64,000 nt of DNA from assembly GCF_039975415.1 (NCBI RefSeq), contig NZ_JBDWHD010000001.1; one strand, given 5' to 3'. The number at the start of each line of letters is the position of its first letter. The first letter of the stretch is position 1. Source of the stretch: Ascidiaceihabitans sp039975415 (GTDB lineage Bacteria; Pseudomonadota; Alphaproteobacteria; Rhodobacterales; Rhodobacteraceae). Below the pieces are notes generated by a model. The model was not told where the DNA came from, made no database searches, and saw nothing but the letters and a program-made list of their open reading frames with translations. Of this stretch, positions 17,567-28,561 are shown one piece after another. Position numbers and translations under genes: made by a program.

Positions 17567-18655
17567 ATGACGCTGGAACTTAAAGGCGTATCCAAAGTGG
17601 TGAACGGCGCAACACATATCCACCCGACCCATTTGACGCTGAACAAAGGGACGATGAACGTCCTTTTAGGGCCAACTTCTTCTGGCAAGACGTCCCTTAT
17701 GCGTCTGATGGCGGGTCTTGATGTGCCAACCGAGGGCCAGGTGTTTTGGCAGGGCGAGGACGTCACAGGTATGCGCGTGCAGGACCGCAAGGTCGCGATG
17801 GTCTACCAGCAATTCATCAATTACCCTTCGATGACCGTCTATGAAAATATCGCATCGCCGTTACGGCTGATGGGCAAATCACGCAGCGAAATTGATGCAG
17901 CAGTCCACAAAGCCGCCGACTTGATGCAGCTGTCTCCGATGTTGCAACGCAAGCCATTGGAGCTGTCGGGCGGGCAACAACAACGCTGTGCCTTGGCGCG
18001 GGCTTTGGTCAAGGACGCAGGGTTGGTTTTGCTGGACGAACCGCTGGCCAATCTGGATTACAAATTGCGCGAAGAACTGCGCGTCGAAATCCCAAAGATC
18101 TTTGAAGAAGCGGGTTCAATCTTTGTTTATGCAACCACAGAACCCGAAGAAGCCCTTTTGCTTGGGGGTCATACGGCTGCTTTGTGGGAAGGTCGCGTGA
18201 CGCAGTTTGACCTAACCCCGACGGTTTACCGCCGACCGGTAAACGCGACAACCGCGCGGGTTTTCAGTGACCCGCCGATGAATTTTTTGACAGTTACGAA
18301 ATCCGGATCCGAAATCTCGTTTGGTGCGGGTCAGACTGTGATGGCCACCGGATCAATGGCGACGCTTCATGATGGGACATATACGGCAGGCTTCCGGCCC
18401 AACCACGTTGAATTGTCGGCCCAAAGCAGCGGCGCGCTTGAATTCGACACACATCTGATTGTGACAGAGTTGACGGGTTCCGAGACGTTTGTGCATCTCG
18501 ATCATCATGGCGAAAAGTGGGTCGGTTTGGTGCATGGCGTGCATGATTTGCCATTGGGTGCAGCGTTGCCGGTCTATCTGGACCCAAGCCACATCTACAT
18601 CTTTAGCGAAAATGGCGATCTGGTCGCCCCCGCATCCTACGCGCTTGCGGCCTGA
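17567..18655 (+). CDS. glpS: Glycerol ABC transporter ATPase GlpS
   Basis: This 362-residue MalK-type ATPase is one of the two different ATPases of the GlpSTPQV glycerol importer known from rhizobia. Walker A is GPTSSGKTS, Q-loop VYQQFINYP, signature LSGGQQQR, Walker B LVLLDEPLANLD. The H-loop position reads YATTEPEEALLL, lacking the usual VTHD histidine. This suggests GlpS may be the partner with weaker hydrolysis at one site. The C-terminal part (after residue 240) is an OB-fold regulatory domain. It starts nine bases after glpD. Confidence 0.9.
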   Translation: MTLELKGVSKVVNGATHIHPTHLTLNKGTMNVLLGPTSSGKTSLMRLMAGLDVPTEGQVFWQGEDVTGMRVQDRKVAMVYQQFINYPSMTVYENIASPLRLMGKSRSEIDAAVHKAADLMQLSPMLQRKPLELSGGQQQRCALARALVKDAGLVLLDEPLANLDYKLREELRVEIPKIFEEAGSIFVYATTEPEEALLLGGHTAALWEGRVTQFDLTPTVYRRPVNATTARVFSDPPMNFLTVTKSGSEISFGAGQTVMATGSMATLHDGTYTAGFRPNHVELSAQSSGALEFDTHLIVTELTGSETFVHLDHHGEKWVGLVHGVHDLPLGAALPVYLDPSHIYIFSENGDLVAPASYALAA

Positions 18656-18668
18656 GGGGAACAGACAC

Positions 18669-19744
18669 ATGGCAAAAATCACGCTGCAAAATCTGGCACA
18701 TTCCTACTATCCGAACCCCAAGGGCGAAGATGACTTTGCCCTGAAGGAACTGAACCACGACTGGGCGGACGGCGAAGCCTATGCGCTGCTTGGGTCGTCG
18801 GGCTGTGGTAAATCCACGCTGCTGAACATCATTTCGGGGCTGTTGCATCCGTCGCAGGGCCGCATTCTGTTCGACGACAAAGATGTCACGCAGGCCTCAA
18901 CCGCTGACCGCAACATCGCGCAGGTGTTTCAGTTTCCGGTGGTCTACGACACGATGACGGTACGCGATAATCTGGCGTTTCCGCTGAAAAACCGTGGGGC
19001 CAGTGCACAGTACATTCAGGACCGTGTGCAGCAAATCGGCCAAATGATCGGGATGGAAGCTGAGCTGAACAAGCGCGCCCGCGGTCTGACGGCAGACGCC
19101 AAGCAGAAGATCTCGCTTGGGCGGGGGATGGTGCGTGAAGACGTGAACGCCCTGTTGTTTGATGAGCCGCTGACCGTGATCGACCCGCATATGAAGTGGG
19201 AATTGCGCACGCAGTTGAAATCCTTGCACCACGAATTCGGGCACACCATGATCTATGTGACCCACGACCAGACAGAGGCGTTGACCTTCGCCGACAAGGT
19301 TGTGGTTATGTATGACGGGCGGGTTGTGCAGATCGGCACCCCGCAGGAATTGTTTGAAAAGCCGCAGCACACGTTTGTGGGCTACTTCATCGGGTCACCA
19401 GGGATGAACGTTATTCCCGCCGAGATCACGGGGAAAACTGCGTCTGTGCATGGTGCGTCGGTAGACCTGAACCGTGGCTATGGCGCGTTAAGCGGCAAGG
19501 TCGAAATCGGGGTGCGCCCTGAATTTGTGACACTGACGGACGGGCCGGGTCTGCCTGTCAGCATCCGCCGCGTCGAGGACGTGGGCCGCCACAAAATCGT
19601 GCGTGCAGACCTGTTTGGCACAGAAATCAACATTGTTGCGGGTGAAAGCACGTCAATCTCGCCTGACATGACCAAAGTGGTCTTCGATCCGGCGCAAGTG
19701 AACGTCTACGTCGATGACTGGCTTAAAGAAGGAAAGGCCGCCTG

Positions 19745-19745
<1 letters not shown>
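18669..19745 (+). CDS. glpT: Glycerol ABC transporter ATPase GlpT
   Basis: This 358-residue second ATPase has Walker A GSSGCGKST, Walker B ALLFDEPLTVID and H-loop YVTHDQTEALTFADK. The signature motif is degenerate: GLTADAKQKISLGRGM replaces LSGGQQQR. GlpS has a normal signature but an altered H-loop, so the GlpS-GlpT heterodimer probably has one complete and one defective ATP site. Both traits seem to be family traits rather than damage. The start ATG 18669 follows an AGGGGA site, and the stop overlaps glpP by one base (TGATG). Confidence 0.9.
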
Positions 19746-20614
<869 letters not shown>

Positions 20615-20617
20615 GCG

Positions 20618-21421
<804 letters not shown>

Positions 21422-21436
21422 GAAAGGGATCAGACA

Positions 21437-21709
21437 ATGGCTTGGATGGCATGGACATGGCCCACCGCGATTTTCTTCATCATCATCGCTTGCATTTTGA
21501 CCGTCTTCACGGTGCTGGCGATCAAATACCCTGAAACGCCCCGCAAGGGTGTTTTACGGATCGAGACGACGCGTGGCGATCGTCTTTTCATCACACTGCT
21601 TGGCTCTGCCTTTATCAATTTGGCATGGCTGGGCGTGATTGGCGCAAACCAACCTTTTGCGCTGCTTGTATGCCTTGTTTACGCGGCGGCGGTGTTTCGC
21701 TGGGTGTAG
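21437..21709 (+). CDS. DUF2160 small integral membrane protein of the glycerol transporter
   Basis: This 90-residue protein has three predicted membrane segments: WPTAIFFIIIACILTVFTVL (about 9-28), SAFINLAWLGVIGA (52-65) and FALLVCLVYAAAVFRWV at the end. A positively charged loop with PETPRKGVLRIETTRGDRLF lies between the first two. DUF2160 proteins sit between glpQ and glpV in most glpSTPQV operons, so it is probably an accessory subunit. A direct function is not known to me. Confidence 0.85.
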   Translation: MAWMAWTWPTAIFFIIIACILTVFTVLAIKYPETPRKGVLRIETTRGDRLFITLLGSAFINLAWLGVIGANQPFALLVCLVYAAAVFRWV

Positions 21710-21749
21710 TTGGGCCAACCAAACGACCAATTCCAATAGGGAGGGAATT

Positions 21750-23471
21750 ATGAAGTTTATCTTGAAATCAAGCACAGCACTGACGCTGGGGCTTGGAATG
21801 ACAAGCGGTGTGGCTTTTGCCGACATGGATGCCGCAAAGTCGTTCCTTGACGCAGAAATCGGTGAACTGTCCACGTTGTCACGGGCAGACCAAGAAGCCG
21901 AAATGCAGTTCTTTGTGGATGCTGCCGCACCTTACAAAGACATGGAAATCAAGGTGGTGTCTGAAACCATCGCGACACACCAATACGAAAGCGAAGTGCT
22001 GGCGCCAGCGTTCGAAGCAATCACCGGCATCAAGGTCACACATGACTTGATCGGCGAAGGCGATGTTGTGGAAAAGCTGCAAACGCAAATGCAGTCCGGC
22101 GAAAACATCTATGACGCCTACATCAACGACTCTGATCTGATCGGCACACACTGGCGTTACAAGCAAGTGCGTAACCTGACAGACTGGATGGCCGGCGAAG
22201 GCGCATCCGTGACGTTGCCCACGCTGGACATCGCGGACTTTATCGGTACGTCTTTCACGACAGGCCCCGATGGCAAACTGTACCAACTGCCCACACAGCA
22301 GTTCGCGAACCTCTATTGGTTCCGCTATGACTGGTTCAACGACGACAAGAACAAAGCCGACTTCCAAGCGAAATACGGCTATGATCTGGGCGTTCCGGTC
22401 AACTGGTCTGCTTACGAAGACATCGCGGAATTCTTCACGGGCCGCGATCTAAGCCATTTGGACGTTGAAGGCGAAGTCTTTGGTAACATGGACTACGGCA
22501 AGAAAGACCCGTCTTTGGGTTGGCGTTACACCGACGCGTGGATGTCCATGGCTGGTATGGGTGACGCGGGCGAACCAAATGGTCTGCCAGTCGACGAGTG
22601 GGGCATTCGTGTGAACGAAAATTCACAACCTACCGGATCCTGTGTCGCACGTGGTGGTGCCACAAACGCACCTGCTGCAGTCTACGCTGTGACCAAAGCG
22701 ATCGAATGGCTCGACAAGTATACGCCACCGGCTGCTGCGGGCATGACGTTTGGTGAAGCGGGTCCAATCCCGGCGCAAGGCAACATTGCCCAGCAAATGT
22801 TCTGGTACACGGCCTTCACGGCGGACACTGTGAAACCCGGTTTGCCTGTGATGAACGAAGACGGCACGCCCAAGTGGCGGATGGCACCATCCCCGCACGG
22901 CGTATACTGGAAAGAGGGTCAGAAAATCGGCTACCAAGACGCCGGTTCCTGGACTTTGATGGAATCCACACCTGTGGATCGCGCCCAAGCCGCTTGGCTT
23001 TATGCGCAGTTTGTTGTGTCCAAAACAGTTGACTTGAAAAAGTCTGATGTGGGTCTGACCTTCATTCGTGAAAGCACCATCGCGTCCGAGCACTTCACAG
23101 AACGCGCCCCACGTTTGGGTGGTTTGGTGGAATTCTACCGCTCTCCTGCGCGCATCCAGTGGTCGCCAACGGGTACAAACGTGCCTGACTATCCAAAGCT
23201 GGCGCAGCTGTGGTGGCAGAACATCGGCGATGCGATGTCCGGTGCAAAGACCCCTCAGGAAGCACTTGATCAGCTGTGTGCCGATCAGGAAAAAGTTCTG
23301 TCGCGTCTTGAGCGTGCAGGCGTCCAAGGTGATCTTGGTCCAAAGCTGAACGAGGAAATGAGCGCCGAGCACTGGTTCTCACAGCCGGGCGCACCCTACG
23401 CCAAGCTTGAGAACGAGGACGAAGAGCCAAAAACAGTTGCTTATGACGAGCTGATCAAATCCTGGCAGTAA
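21750..23471 (+). CDS. glpV: Periplasmic glycerol-binding protein GlpV
   Basis: This 573-residue family 1 extracellular binding protein has signal peptide MKFILKSSTALTLGLGMTSGVAFA. The ATG at 21750 follows a GGGAGG site; the longer frame to 21639 has none. At 573 residues it is longer than typical sugar-binding proteins, as expected for GlpV. Landmarks: TGIKVTHDLIGEGDVVEKLQ, YDAYINDSDLIGTHWRYK, GPDGKLYQLPTQQFANLYWF. It delivers glycerol to GlpPQ. Confidence 0.9.
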   Translation: MKFILKSSTALTLGLGMTSGVAFADMDAAKSFLDAEIGELSTLSRADQEAEMQFFVDAAAPYKDMEIKVVSETIATHQYESEVLAPAFEAITGIKVTHDLIGEGDVVEKLQTQMQSGENIYDAYINDSDLIGTHWRYKQVRNLTDWMAGEGASVTLPTLDIADFIGTSFTTGPDGKLYQLPTQQFANLYWFRYDWFNDDKNKADFQAKYGYDLGVPVNWSAYEDIAEFFTGRDLSHLDVEGEVFGNMDYGKKDPSLGWRYTDAWMSMAGMGDAGEPNGLPVDEWGIRVNENSQPTGSCVARGGATNAPAAVYAVTKAIEWLDKYTPPAAAGMTFGEAGPIPAQGNIAQQMFWYTAFTADTVKPGLPVMNEDGTPKWRMAPSPHGVYWKEGQKIGYQDAGSWTLMESTPVDRAQAAWLYAQFVVSKTVDLKKSDVGLTFIRESTIASEHFTERAPRLGGLVEFYRSPARIQWSPTGTNVPDYPKLAQLWWQNIGDAMSGAKTPQEALDQLCADQEKVLSRLERAGVQGDLGPKLNEEMSAEHWFSQPGAPYAKLENEDEEPKTVAYDELIKSWQ

Positions 23472-23488
23472 CGTCACTATGAACTGAT

Positions 23489-23519
23489 GTGCGGGGCGTG
23501 ATTTACATGCGCCCCGCAC
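23489..23519 (+). terminator. Hairpin between glpV and glpK
   Basis: GTGCGGGGCG (23489-23498) and CGCCCCGCAC (23510-23519) form a perfect 10-bp stem with an 11-base loop, just after the glpV stop. No T-run follows on the plus strand. It is more likely a 3'-end stabiliser or attenuator that sets the high glpV to low glpK ratio than a full terminator. Confidence 0.5.
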
Positions 23520-23619
23520 CCCAACGACCACGATCTTCCCTGATGGCCAGTGATATGGCACACCTTCGGAGGTGGCCCCACGGCTGCCTCCTTTTTTTGC
23601 GACCAAACGGAACTTTGCG

Positions 23620-25107
23620 ATGAAATATGTACTGGCAATTGATCAAGGCACCACATCCACGCGGGCGATCATCTTTGATCAAAGTCTGAATGTTATCGCC
23701 ACTGCCCAAGAAGAATTCCCGCAGATTTTCCCGCAATCTGGCTGGGTCGAGCATGACCCCAACGACCTATGGAGCACGACAGCAGGCACCTGCCGCGCCG
23801 TCATTGAACGCGCCGACATTGGCGCCGAAAACATCGTATCTATCGGCATCACCAACCAGCGCGAAACCACCATTGTGTGGGACCGCAAAACGGGTCAACC
23901 CTTGCACAACGCGATTGTCTGGCAAGACCGCCGCACCGCTGACTTTTGCAAAGAACTGTCCGTGGCAGGGCACGGTGACATGTTTGCGGATCGCACAGGC
24001 TTGCTGCTGGACCCATATTTTTCCGGCACTAAACTGAAATGGATTTTGGACAACGTTGAAGGCGCACGTGCCAAAGCCCAAAACGGCGATTTGCTGTTTG
24101 GCACCGTCGACACCTATCTGATCTGGAAGCTGACGGGGGGCGCGTCCCACGTAACGGACGCCACCAATGCCGCCCGCACGATGCTGTATGATATCCGCAA
24201 AGGGCGTTGGAGCGAGACGATCTGCGATCTGTTCGACATTCCCATGTCCATGCTGCCGCAGGTCAAAGACAGCGCCGCCGACTTTGGCGAAAGCCGCGCC
24301 GATCTGTTTGGCCGCCCGATCCCGATTTGCGGTGTGGCGGGTGACCAACAGGCCGCGACCATCGGGCAGGCGTGTTTTGAACCGGGCATGATGAAGTCTA
24401 CATATGGCACCGGATGCTTTGCGCTTTTGAACACGGGCGACACGCCTGTGAAATCCAACAATCGTTTGCTGACGACCATCGCATACCAATTGGACGGCAA
24501 ACCCACTTATGCGTTGGAAGGGTCGATTTTTGTGGCGGGGGCTGTGGTGCAATGGCTGCGCGACGGGTTGAAAATGATCCGTGATGCGTCTGAAACGCAA
24601 GGCTTGGCTGAGGGTGCTGATGACACGCAATCCGTGGTGCTTGTGCCTGCGTTCACGGGGCTGGGGGCGCCCTATTGGAACCCGGAATGTCGGGGGGCCA
24701 TCTATGGGCTGACGCGAAATTCGGGCCCAAATGAATTGGCCAAAGCGGCGTTGGAAAGCGTCGGTTATCAGACGCGCGATTTGCTGGATGCGATGCGTGC
24801 GGATTGGTCCACCGAAGGGGCCACTGCGGTTTTGCGCGTGGACGGCGGCATGAGCGCCTCTGACTGGGCCATGCAGTTTCTGGCCGACATCATTGACGCG
24901 CCTGTGGATCGTCCGCAGGTTTTGGAAACGACAGCGCTGGGGGTGGCCTGGTTGGCGGGGATGAAAGCGGGGATCATGCCTGGCCAACAAGAATTTGCAC
25001 AGCAATGGGCGCTGGACCGCCAGTTCACAGCCAATATGGCCGACGACGTGCGCGACCAGAAATACGCGGACTGGCGGCGGGCTGTGGCATGCACGCTTGA
25101 GTATTGA
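23620..25107 (+). CDS. glpK: Glycerol kinase
   Basis: This 495-residue FGGY-family kinase phosphorylates glycerol to glycerol-3-phosphate, the substrate of GlpD and probably the GlpR inducer. It starts MKYVLAIDQGTTSTRAIIFD (phosphate-binding loop). It contains SIGITNQRETTIVWDRKTGQ, MKSTYGTGCFALLNTG, and the C-terminal FGGY signature region GATAVLRVDGGMSASDWAMQ. The ATG at 23620 agrees with the family start; the frame is open to 23572. It is followed after three bases by an iron-alcohol dehydrogenase gene. Confidence 0.95.
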   Translation: MKYVLAIDQGTTSTRAIIFDQSLNVIATAQEEFPQIFPQSGWVEHDPNDLWSTTAGTCRAVIERADIGAENIVSIGITNQRETTIVWDRKTGQPLHNAIVWQDRRTADFCKELSVAGHGDMFADRTGLLLDPYFSGTKLKWILDNVEGARAKAQNGDLLFGTVDTYLIWKLTGGASHVTDATNAARTMLYDIRKGRWSETICDLFDIPMSMLPQVKDSAADFGESRADLFGRPIPICGVAGDQQAATIGQACFEPGMMKSTYGTGCFALLNTGDTPVKSNNRLLTTIAYQLDGKPTYALEGSIFVAGAVVQWLRDGLKMIRDASETQGLAEGADDTQSVVLVPAFTGLGAPYWNPECRGAIYGLTRNSGPNELAKAALESVGYQTRDLLDAMRADWSTEGATAVLRVDGGMSASDWAMQFLADIIDAPVDRPQVLETTALGVAWLAGMKAGIMPGQQEFAQQWALDRQFTANMADDVRDQKYADWRRAVACTLEY

Positions 25108-25110
25108 TCG

Positions 25111-26256
25111 ATGACATCTGCGCCATTTTCTTTCGTCTGCCCCACAAAAGTGCATTTCGGGGTCGGGACGCATCGGGGTATTCTGAATTTTCTACCGCAA
25201 AACGCAGCCCATGTTGTGGTTGTTAAAGGTGCCTCTGACGGGGCATCTGCACCGTTGCGTGCCATCTTGGATACCGGTGATTTTACTGTTGATATCGTGA
25301 CATGCCGGGCTGAGCCGACGCTTGAAACGGTCAATGATGCGCTGGGCCAACTGGGGTCACAGCCAGTGGACTGTGTCGTTGTGTGCGGCGGCGGGTCGGC
25401 GATTGATACCGGAAAGGCGTTGACCTTGGCGCTTGATCGCGGGCGCGCATTATCGGACGCGGATTTTGGGCAGTCTCATGCGCATGGACGCGCCATCACC
25501 TTGATCGTGTTGCCCACAACCGCAGGCACCGGCGCCGAAGTCACGTCGAATGCGGTCCTTGGATCTGCGCAAACCACCGCCAAGGTCAGTTTGCGCGGCC
25601 CCGCTTTGCAGCCTGACATTGCGATTGTGGACCCTTCCCTGATGGTGTCGGCCCCGCGCAAAGTAGCGCTATTTTCCGGTTTGGATGCGGTTGTTCAGAA
25701 CATTGAGGCGCATACGTCGTCTGCAGCGACCCCGTTTTCGTGCGCTTTGACGACGCCAGCCGTTGGCGCAAGCATCGCCGCTGTGCGTCAGGTGATGGAA
25801 GCACCTGATGAAGATGCGTGGACACGCCTTGCCTGGAGCAGCTTGTCCAGCGGGTTGGCTTTGGCGAATGGGGGATTGGGCGTTGCGCATGGTTTGGCAT
25901 CTGTTCTGGGTGGGGCGTATCAAGCGCCGCACGGTGCGCTGTGTGGCAGGCTTTTGGCACCAACGTTGCGGGCTAATCTGGCATCGGATGATGCCAGCTC
26001 AGACACACAAGGCCGGATCAGGTTTTGCATTGACGCGATTGCGCAGGTCTTTGCGCCTGTTGATGTAAGTGACCCGTTGTCGGGGTTCGAGCAATGGGTG
26101 CAAATACAGGGCTTGCCGCGTTTGGCGCATTGGGGCGTTTTGGCCAATGACGTTCCTGCCTTGGCGCAAGCCGGCGTACAAGCATCGTCCAGCAAAAAGA
26201 ACGCGGTGCCTTTAGGTCCTGCTGATCTTGCGCATATTCTGGAAGCCGCGCTTTAG
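25111..26256 (+). CDS. Iron-containing (type III) alcohol dehydrogenase family protein
   Basis: This 381-residue protein has an NAD(P)-binding half (VVCGGGSAIDTGKALTLAL, PTTAGTGAEVTSNAVL) and a metal-binding half. Of the four usual metal ligands, Asp in SGLDAVVQNIEAH and two His 14 apart in AHGLASVLGGAYQAPHG are present. The His four residues after the Asp is Gln. The enzyme may bind metal weakly or be maleylacetate-reductase-like. Three bases after glpK, it could act on glycerol, dihydroxyacetone or a related alcohol, but the substrate is not identifiable. Its stop overlaps the convergent phnM stop. Confidence 0.8.
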   Translation: MTSAPFSFVCPTKVHFGVGTHRGILNFLPQNAAHVVVVKGASDGASAPLRAILDTGDFTVDIVTCRAEPTLETVNDALGQLGSQPVDCVVVCGGGSAIDTGKALTLALDRGRALSDADFGQSHAHGRAITLIVLPTTAGTGAEVTSNAVLGSAQTTAKVSLRGPALQPDIAIVDPSLMVSAPRKVALFSGLDAVVQNIEAHTSSAATPFSCALTTPAVGASIAAVRQVMEAPDEDAWTRLAWSSLSSGLALANGGLGVAHGLASVLGGAYQAPHGALCGRLLAPTLRANLASDDASSDTQGRIRFCIDAIAQVFAPVDVSDPLSGFEQWVQIQGLPRLAHWGVLANDVPALAQAGVQASSSKKNAVPLGPADLAHILEAAL

Positions 26257-27410
26257 GCGACCCGAAGACCCTGGCACCAAACGCCATGGATCAAGGGCAG
26301 CCCGTCATAGACCTCAAACATCACAAGATCTGCGCGTGTGTTCAAAGCCAGTGATCCCCTGTCAGACAGGCCGCAGCCCTTTGCGGGGTTGGCAGTGACC
26401 GTAGCCAACCCTGCGGCCATATCGCCCCAAAGCTCTGCCAGTTGCAGCGCGCCTTGCAGCAAAGCGGCTGGAATGTAGTCGGATGACAGAATGTCCAAAT
26501 GGCCCAATTCTGCCAGTTCCAGTGCCGCGACGTTCCCGGAATGTGACCCACCCCGCACCAAGTTCGGGGCGCCCATGATTGTGGCCATTTGTGCATCTTT
26601 GCTGGCCTTGGCCGCTTCGATGCTTGTGGGAAATTCTGCCAGCGTCACCCCGTTGGCATGGCTGTGCGCCACTTGATCTGCGGTGGTGTCGTCGTGGCTG
26701 GCGAGGGTCGCGCCATAACGTGCGGCGGCGGCAATGGCTGCATCTTCATGTTTGGTGCCAAGTTTGGCCTGCAAGCCGTAAAGGAAGTCGATGTAGTCGC
26801 CGAAGTTGTCGCGGGACAGCCCGTTTTTCCCGCACACGTAGTCTTCGAATTTCTTGAGATCGCGGAATTGCCGCTGACCGGGTGTGTGATCCATCAAGGA
26901 TACGATACCGATGTGGTCGTCTGGGCCGAATTCCTCCAGCTCTTCTGCGAGTGTTTCAGAACAGAGTTCGGCACGTAAATGGATGTGATGACTGATCCGC
27001 AAGATATCGTTGTCGCGCATGGCCAACAGGTCGTCGGCCATGGAACGGGCGTAGCGTCCGTAGCGCTTTTTGCCGCTGTCTGACACGATGGACCCCACTC
27101 GAATGGCATCAAAAACGGTCGTAATTCCGCAGCCTGCCATCTCTCGATCATGTCCCAAAATCGCTGCCTTGTGCGGCCAATTGACTTTGGGGCGGGGCTG
27201 CATGTGTCGTTCAAGGTTATCGGTGTGAAGTTCGATCAAGCCGGGCGCTAAGAACCGTTCTCCGCAATCAATTGCAAAAGGTGGCACATGGGCGCCTTGA
27301 TGAATATCCACGATTTGCCCGTTTTGTACACGAAGCCCTCCGACAATCACGTCGGTGGGCAATATCAATCGGGCATTGGCAAAGACGATGTCGGTCTGTG
27401 TTGTGGTCAT
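26253..27410 (-). CDS. phnM: PhnM-type alpha-D-ribose 1-methylphosphonate 5-triphosphate diphosphatase
   Basis: This 385-residue amidohydrolase-fold enzyme removes pyrophosphate from the ribose-triphosphate intermediate of the C-P lyase pathway. The PhnM fingerprint is clear: IELHTDNLERHMQPRPKVNW, GHDREMAGCGITTVFDAIRV, SLMDHTPGQRQF, and ASHDDTTADQVAHSHANG. An ATG at 27410 gives the expected length. No other phn gene is in the window; in C-P lyase operons phnM normally lies with phnGHIJKL or phnN, so this copy is either detached or a paralogue. It converges on the alcohol dehydrogenase with a four-base overlap of ends. Confidence 0.88.
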   Translation of the reverse strand: MTTTQTDIVFANARLILPTDVIVGGLRVQNGQIVDIHQGAHVPPFAIDCGERFLAPGLIELHTDNLERHMQPRPKVNWPHKAAILGHDREMAGCGITTVFDAIRVGSIVSDSGKKRYGRYARSMADDLLAMRDNDILRISHHIHLRAELCSETLAEELEEFGPDDHIGIVSLMDHTPGQRQFRDLKKFEDYVCGKNGLSRDNFGDYIDFLYGLQAKLGTKHEDAAIAAAARYGATLASHDDTTADQVAHSHANGVTLAEFPTSIEAAKASKDAQMATIMGAPNLVRGGSHSGNVAALELAELGHLDILSSDYIPAALLQGALQLAELWGDMAAGLATVTANPAKGCGLSDRGSLALNTRADLVMFEVYDGLPLIHGVWCQGLRVA

Positions 27411-27548
27411 GCGGCCACCTTATTGTCGGGATGTGAGCTCTAAACAACTAGACAATATATTCCGTATGAGGCCACCATTTTCAATTCCTACTAACAAACG
27501 GTTTACAGGTGAGCCTGTGACGCTGACGTTTGATGGTGGCTGCGGGTA

Positions 27549-28487
27549 CTAAGGCGTACCATGCGGGCTGACATTCTGATGCGTTGGGGTGCCACGCAAA
27601 GGACCGCTTGTGCGCAAAGGCACAAGTTGCTGCAAACGGTCAAACCAGAACGGAGCGCCTAGCATCACAGCCAATGTGCTTAAGATCCAGCCAAACACCT
27701 TGGCCAGCCAGTCTTGAAGATCGTAATCGCCCAAGCAAGCCGTGGTCATGCACCCGTTGCCCGACCATCCCAAGGGATGGGGCATCAAGGTGGAGAAGGT
27801 GTTGTTTAATACTGTTGCATCGACGGTCGGAACAGCGCCTGTTTCGGAAACAGATGCGTTGGATAAAACCGCTTGCGCCTTTTCGACAACGGCTTGCCGT
27901 AGGGCATCATCTTGCCAGATGGATTTGCTGATCTCCAATGTGTCTGCGTCTGCCATGACCACGATCAAGGCCGCAGACAAACCGGACACCACGGTCAAAT
28001 GCCTTTTATAGACGCCCGATGCACGATCCATGACGGCATTGAACCACGCTTCGATGCCGTTGTGAAAAAGTTCCAATTTGTTGTCTGCGTCTAAAGCGAT
28101 TTGTTTCAGGACGTCTTCCAAGCCGGTGCCTTTGCCCAAGCCTTGCAATAGCTCAGATGGTTTTTGACCCTTGGCATCGCCGGTCTTGGCAAGTGTCGAC
28201 ACTAGGGCTTTGGAAAACATATGTGCTTCGACATAGCTGGGCGCGGTTTTGACGCTGATGTGTTGCGTGGTGCTTGGCCTGCTGAAGGACCGCATCAGAC
28301 CAGAGGCCCAAAAGCCGTCCCGCACTTGGGTGTCATCAAGGATCTTGTTTATTTCGTGAAACAGCACTTTGCCGCGCAACCGCAAAAAACCTGCGATGGC
28401 TTCGTTTATGCTGGTGCTGAGTAGGCTCAGAACCAAATAAACCAGCACAAGGCCTATTGTGATGTCGATGATTGGGGGAATGGACAT
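27549..28487 (-). CDS. Uncharacterised membrane protein downstream of the haloperoxidase
   Basis: This 312-residue protein has an N-terminal membrane helix (IDITIGLVLVYLVLSLLSTS, about 6-25), a middle one (LTVVSGLSAALIVVMADAD, about 168-186) and a C-terminal pair around LAKVFGWILSTLAVMLGAPFW. The ending APFWFDRLQQLVPLRTSG recalls a conserved but functionally unknown bacterial membrane family. Between the first two helices is a long soluble region with KGQKPSELLQGLGKGTG. It starts 75 bases after the haloperoxidase stop on the same strand, so the two may be co-expressed. No enzymatic motif is visible. Confidence 0.7.
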   Translation of the reverse strand: MSIPPIIDITIGLVLVYLVLSLLSTSINEAIAGFLRLRGKVLFHEINKILDDTQVRDGFWASGLMRSFSRPSTTQHISVKTAPSYVEAHMFSKALVSTLAKTGDAKGQKPSELLQGLGKGTGLEDVLKQIALDADNKLELFHNGIEAWFNAVMDRASGVYKRHLTVVSGLSAALIVVMADADTLEISKSIWQDDALRQAVVEKAQAVLSNASVSETGAVPTVDATVLNNTFSTLMPHPLGWSGNGCMTTACLGDYDLQDWLAKVFGWILSTLAVMLGAPFWFDRLQQLVPLRTSGPLRGTPTHQNVSPHGTP

Positions 28488-28561
28488 AAAACAGCTCCGG
28501 AAAAAAAGAGAGAAACCAGAAAGGCCGGCTCAAATATAGCCAGCCTTCCTTTTGGTATATT

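Noticed and set aside
23767..25173. 468-codon minus-strand open frame opposite glpK
   Set aside because: Mirror of a well conserved kinase with high GC third positions; no domain and an unusual composition.
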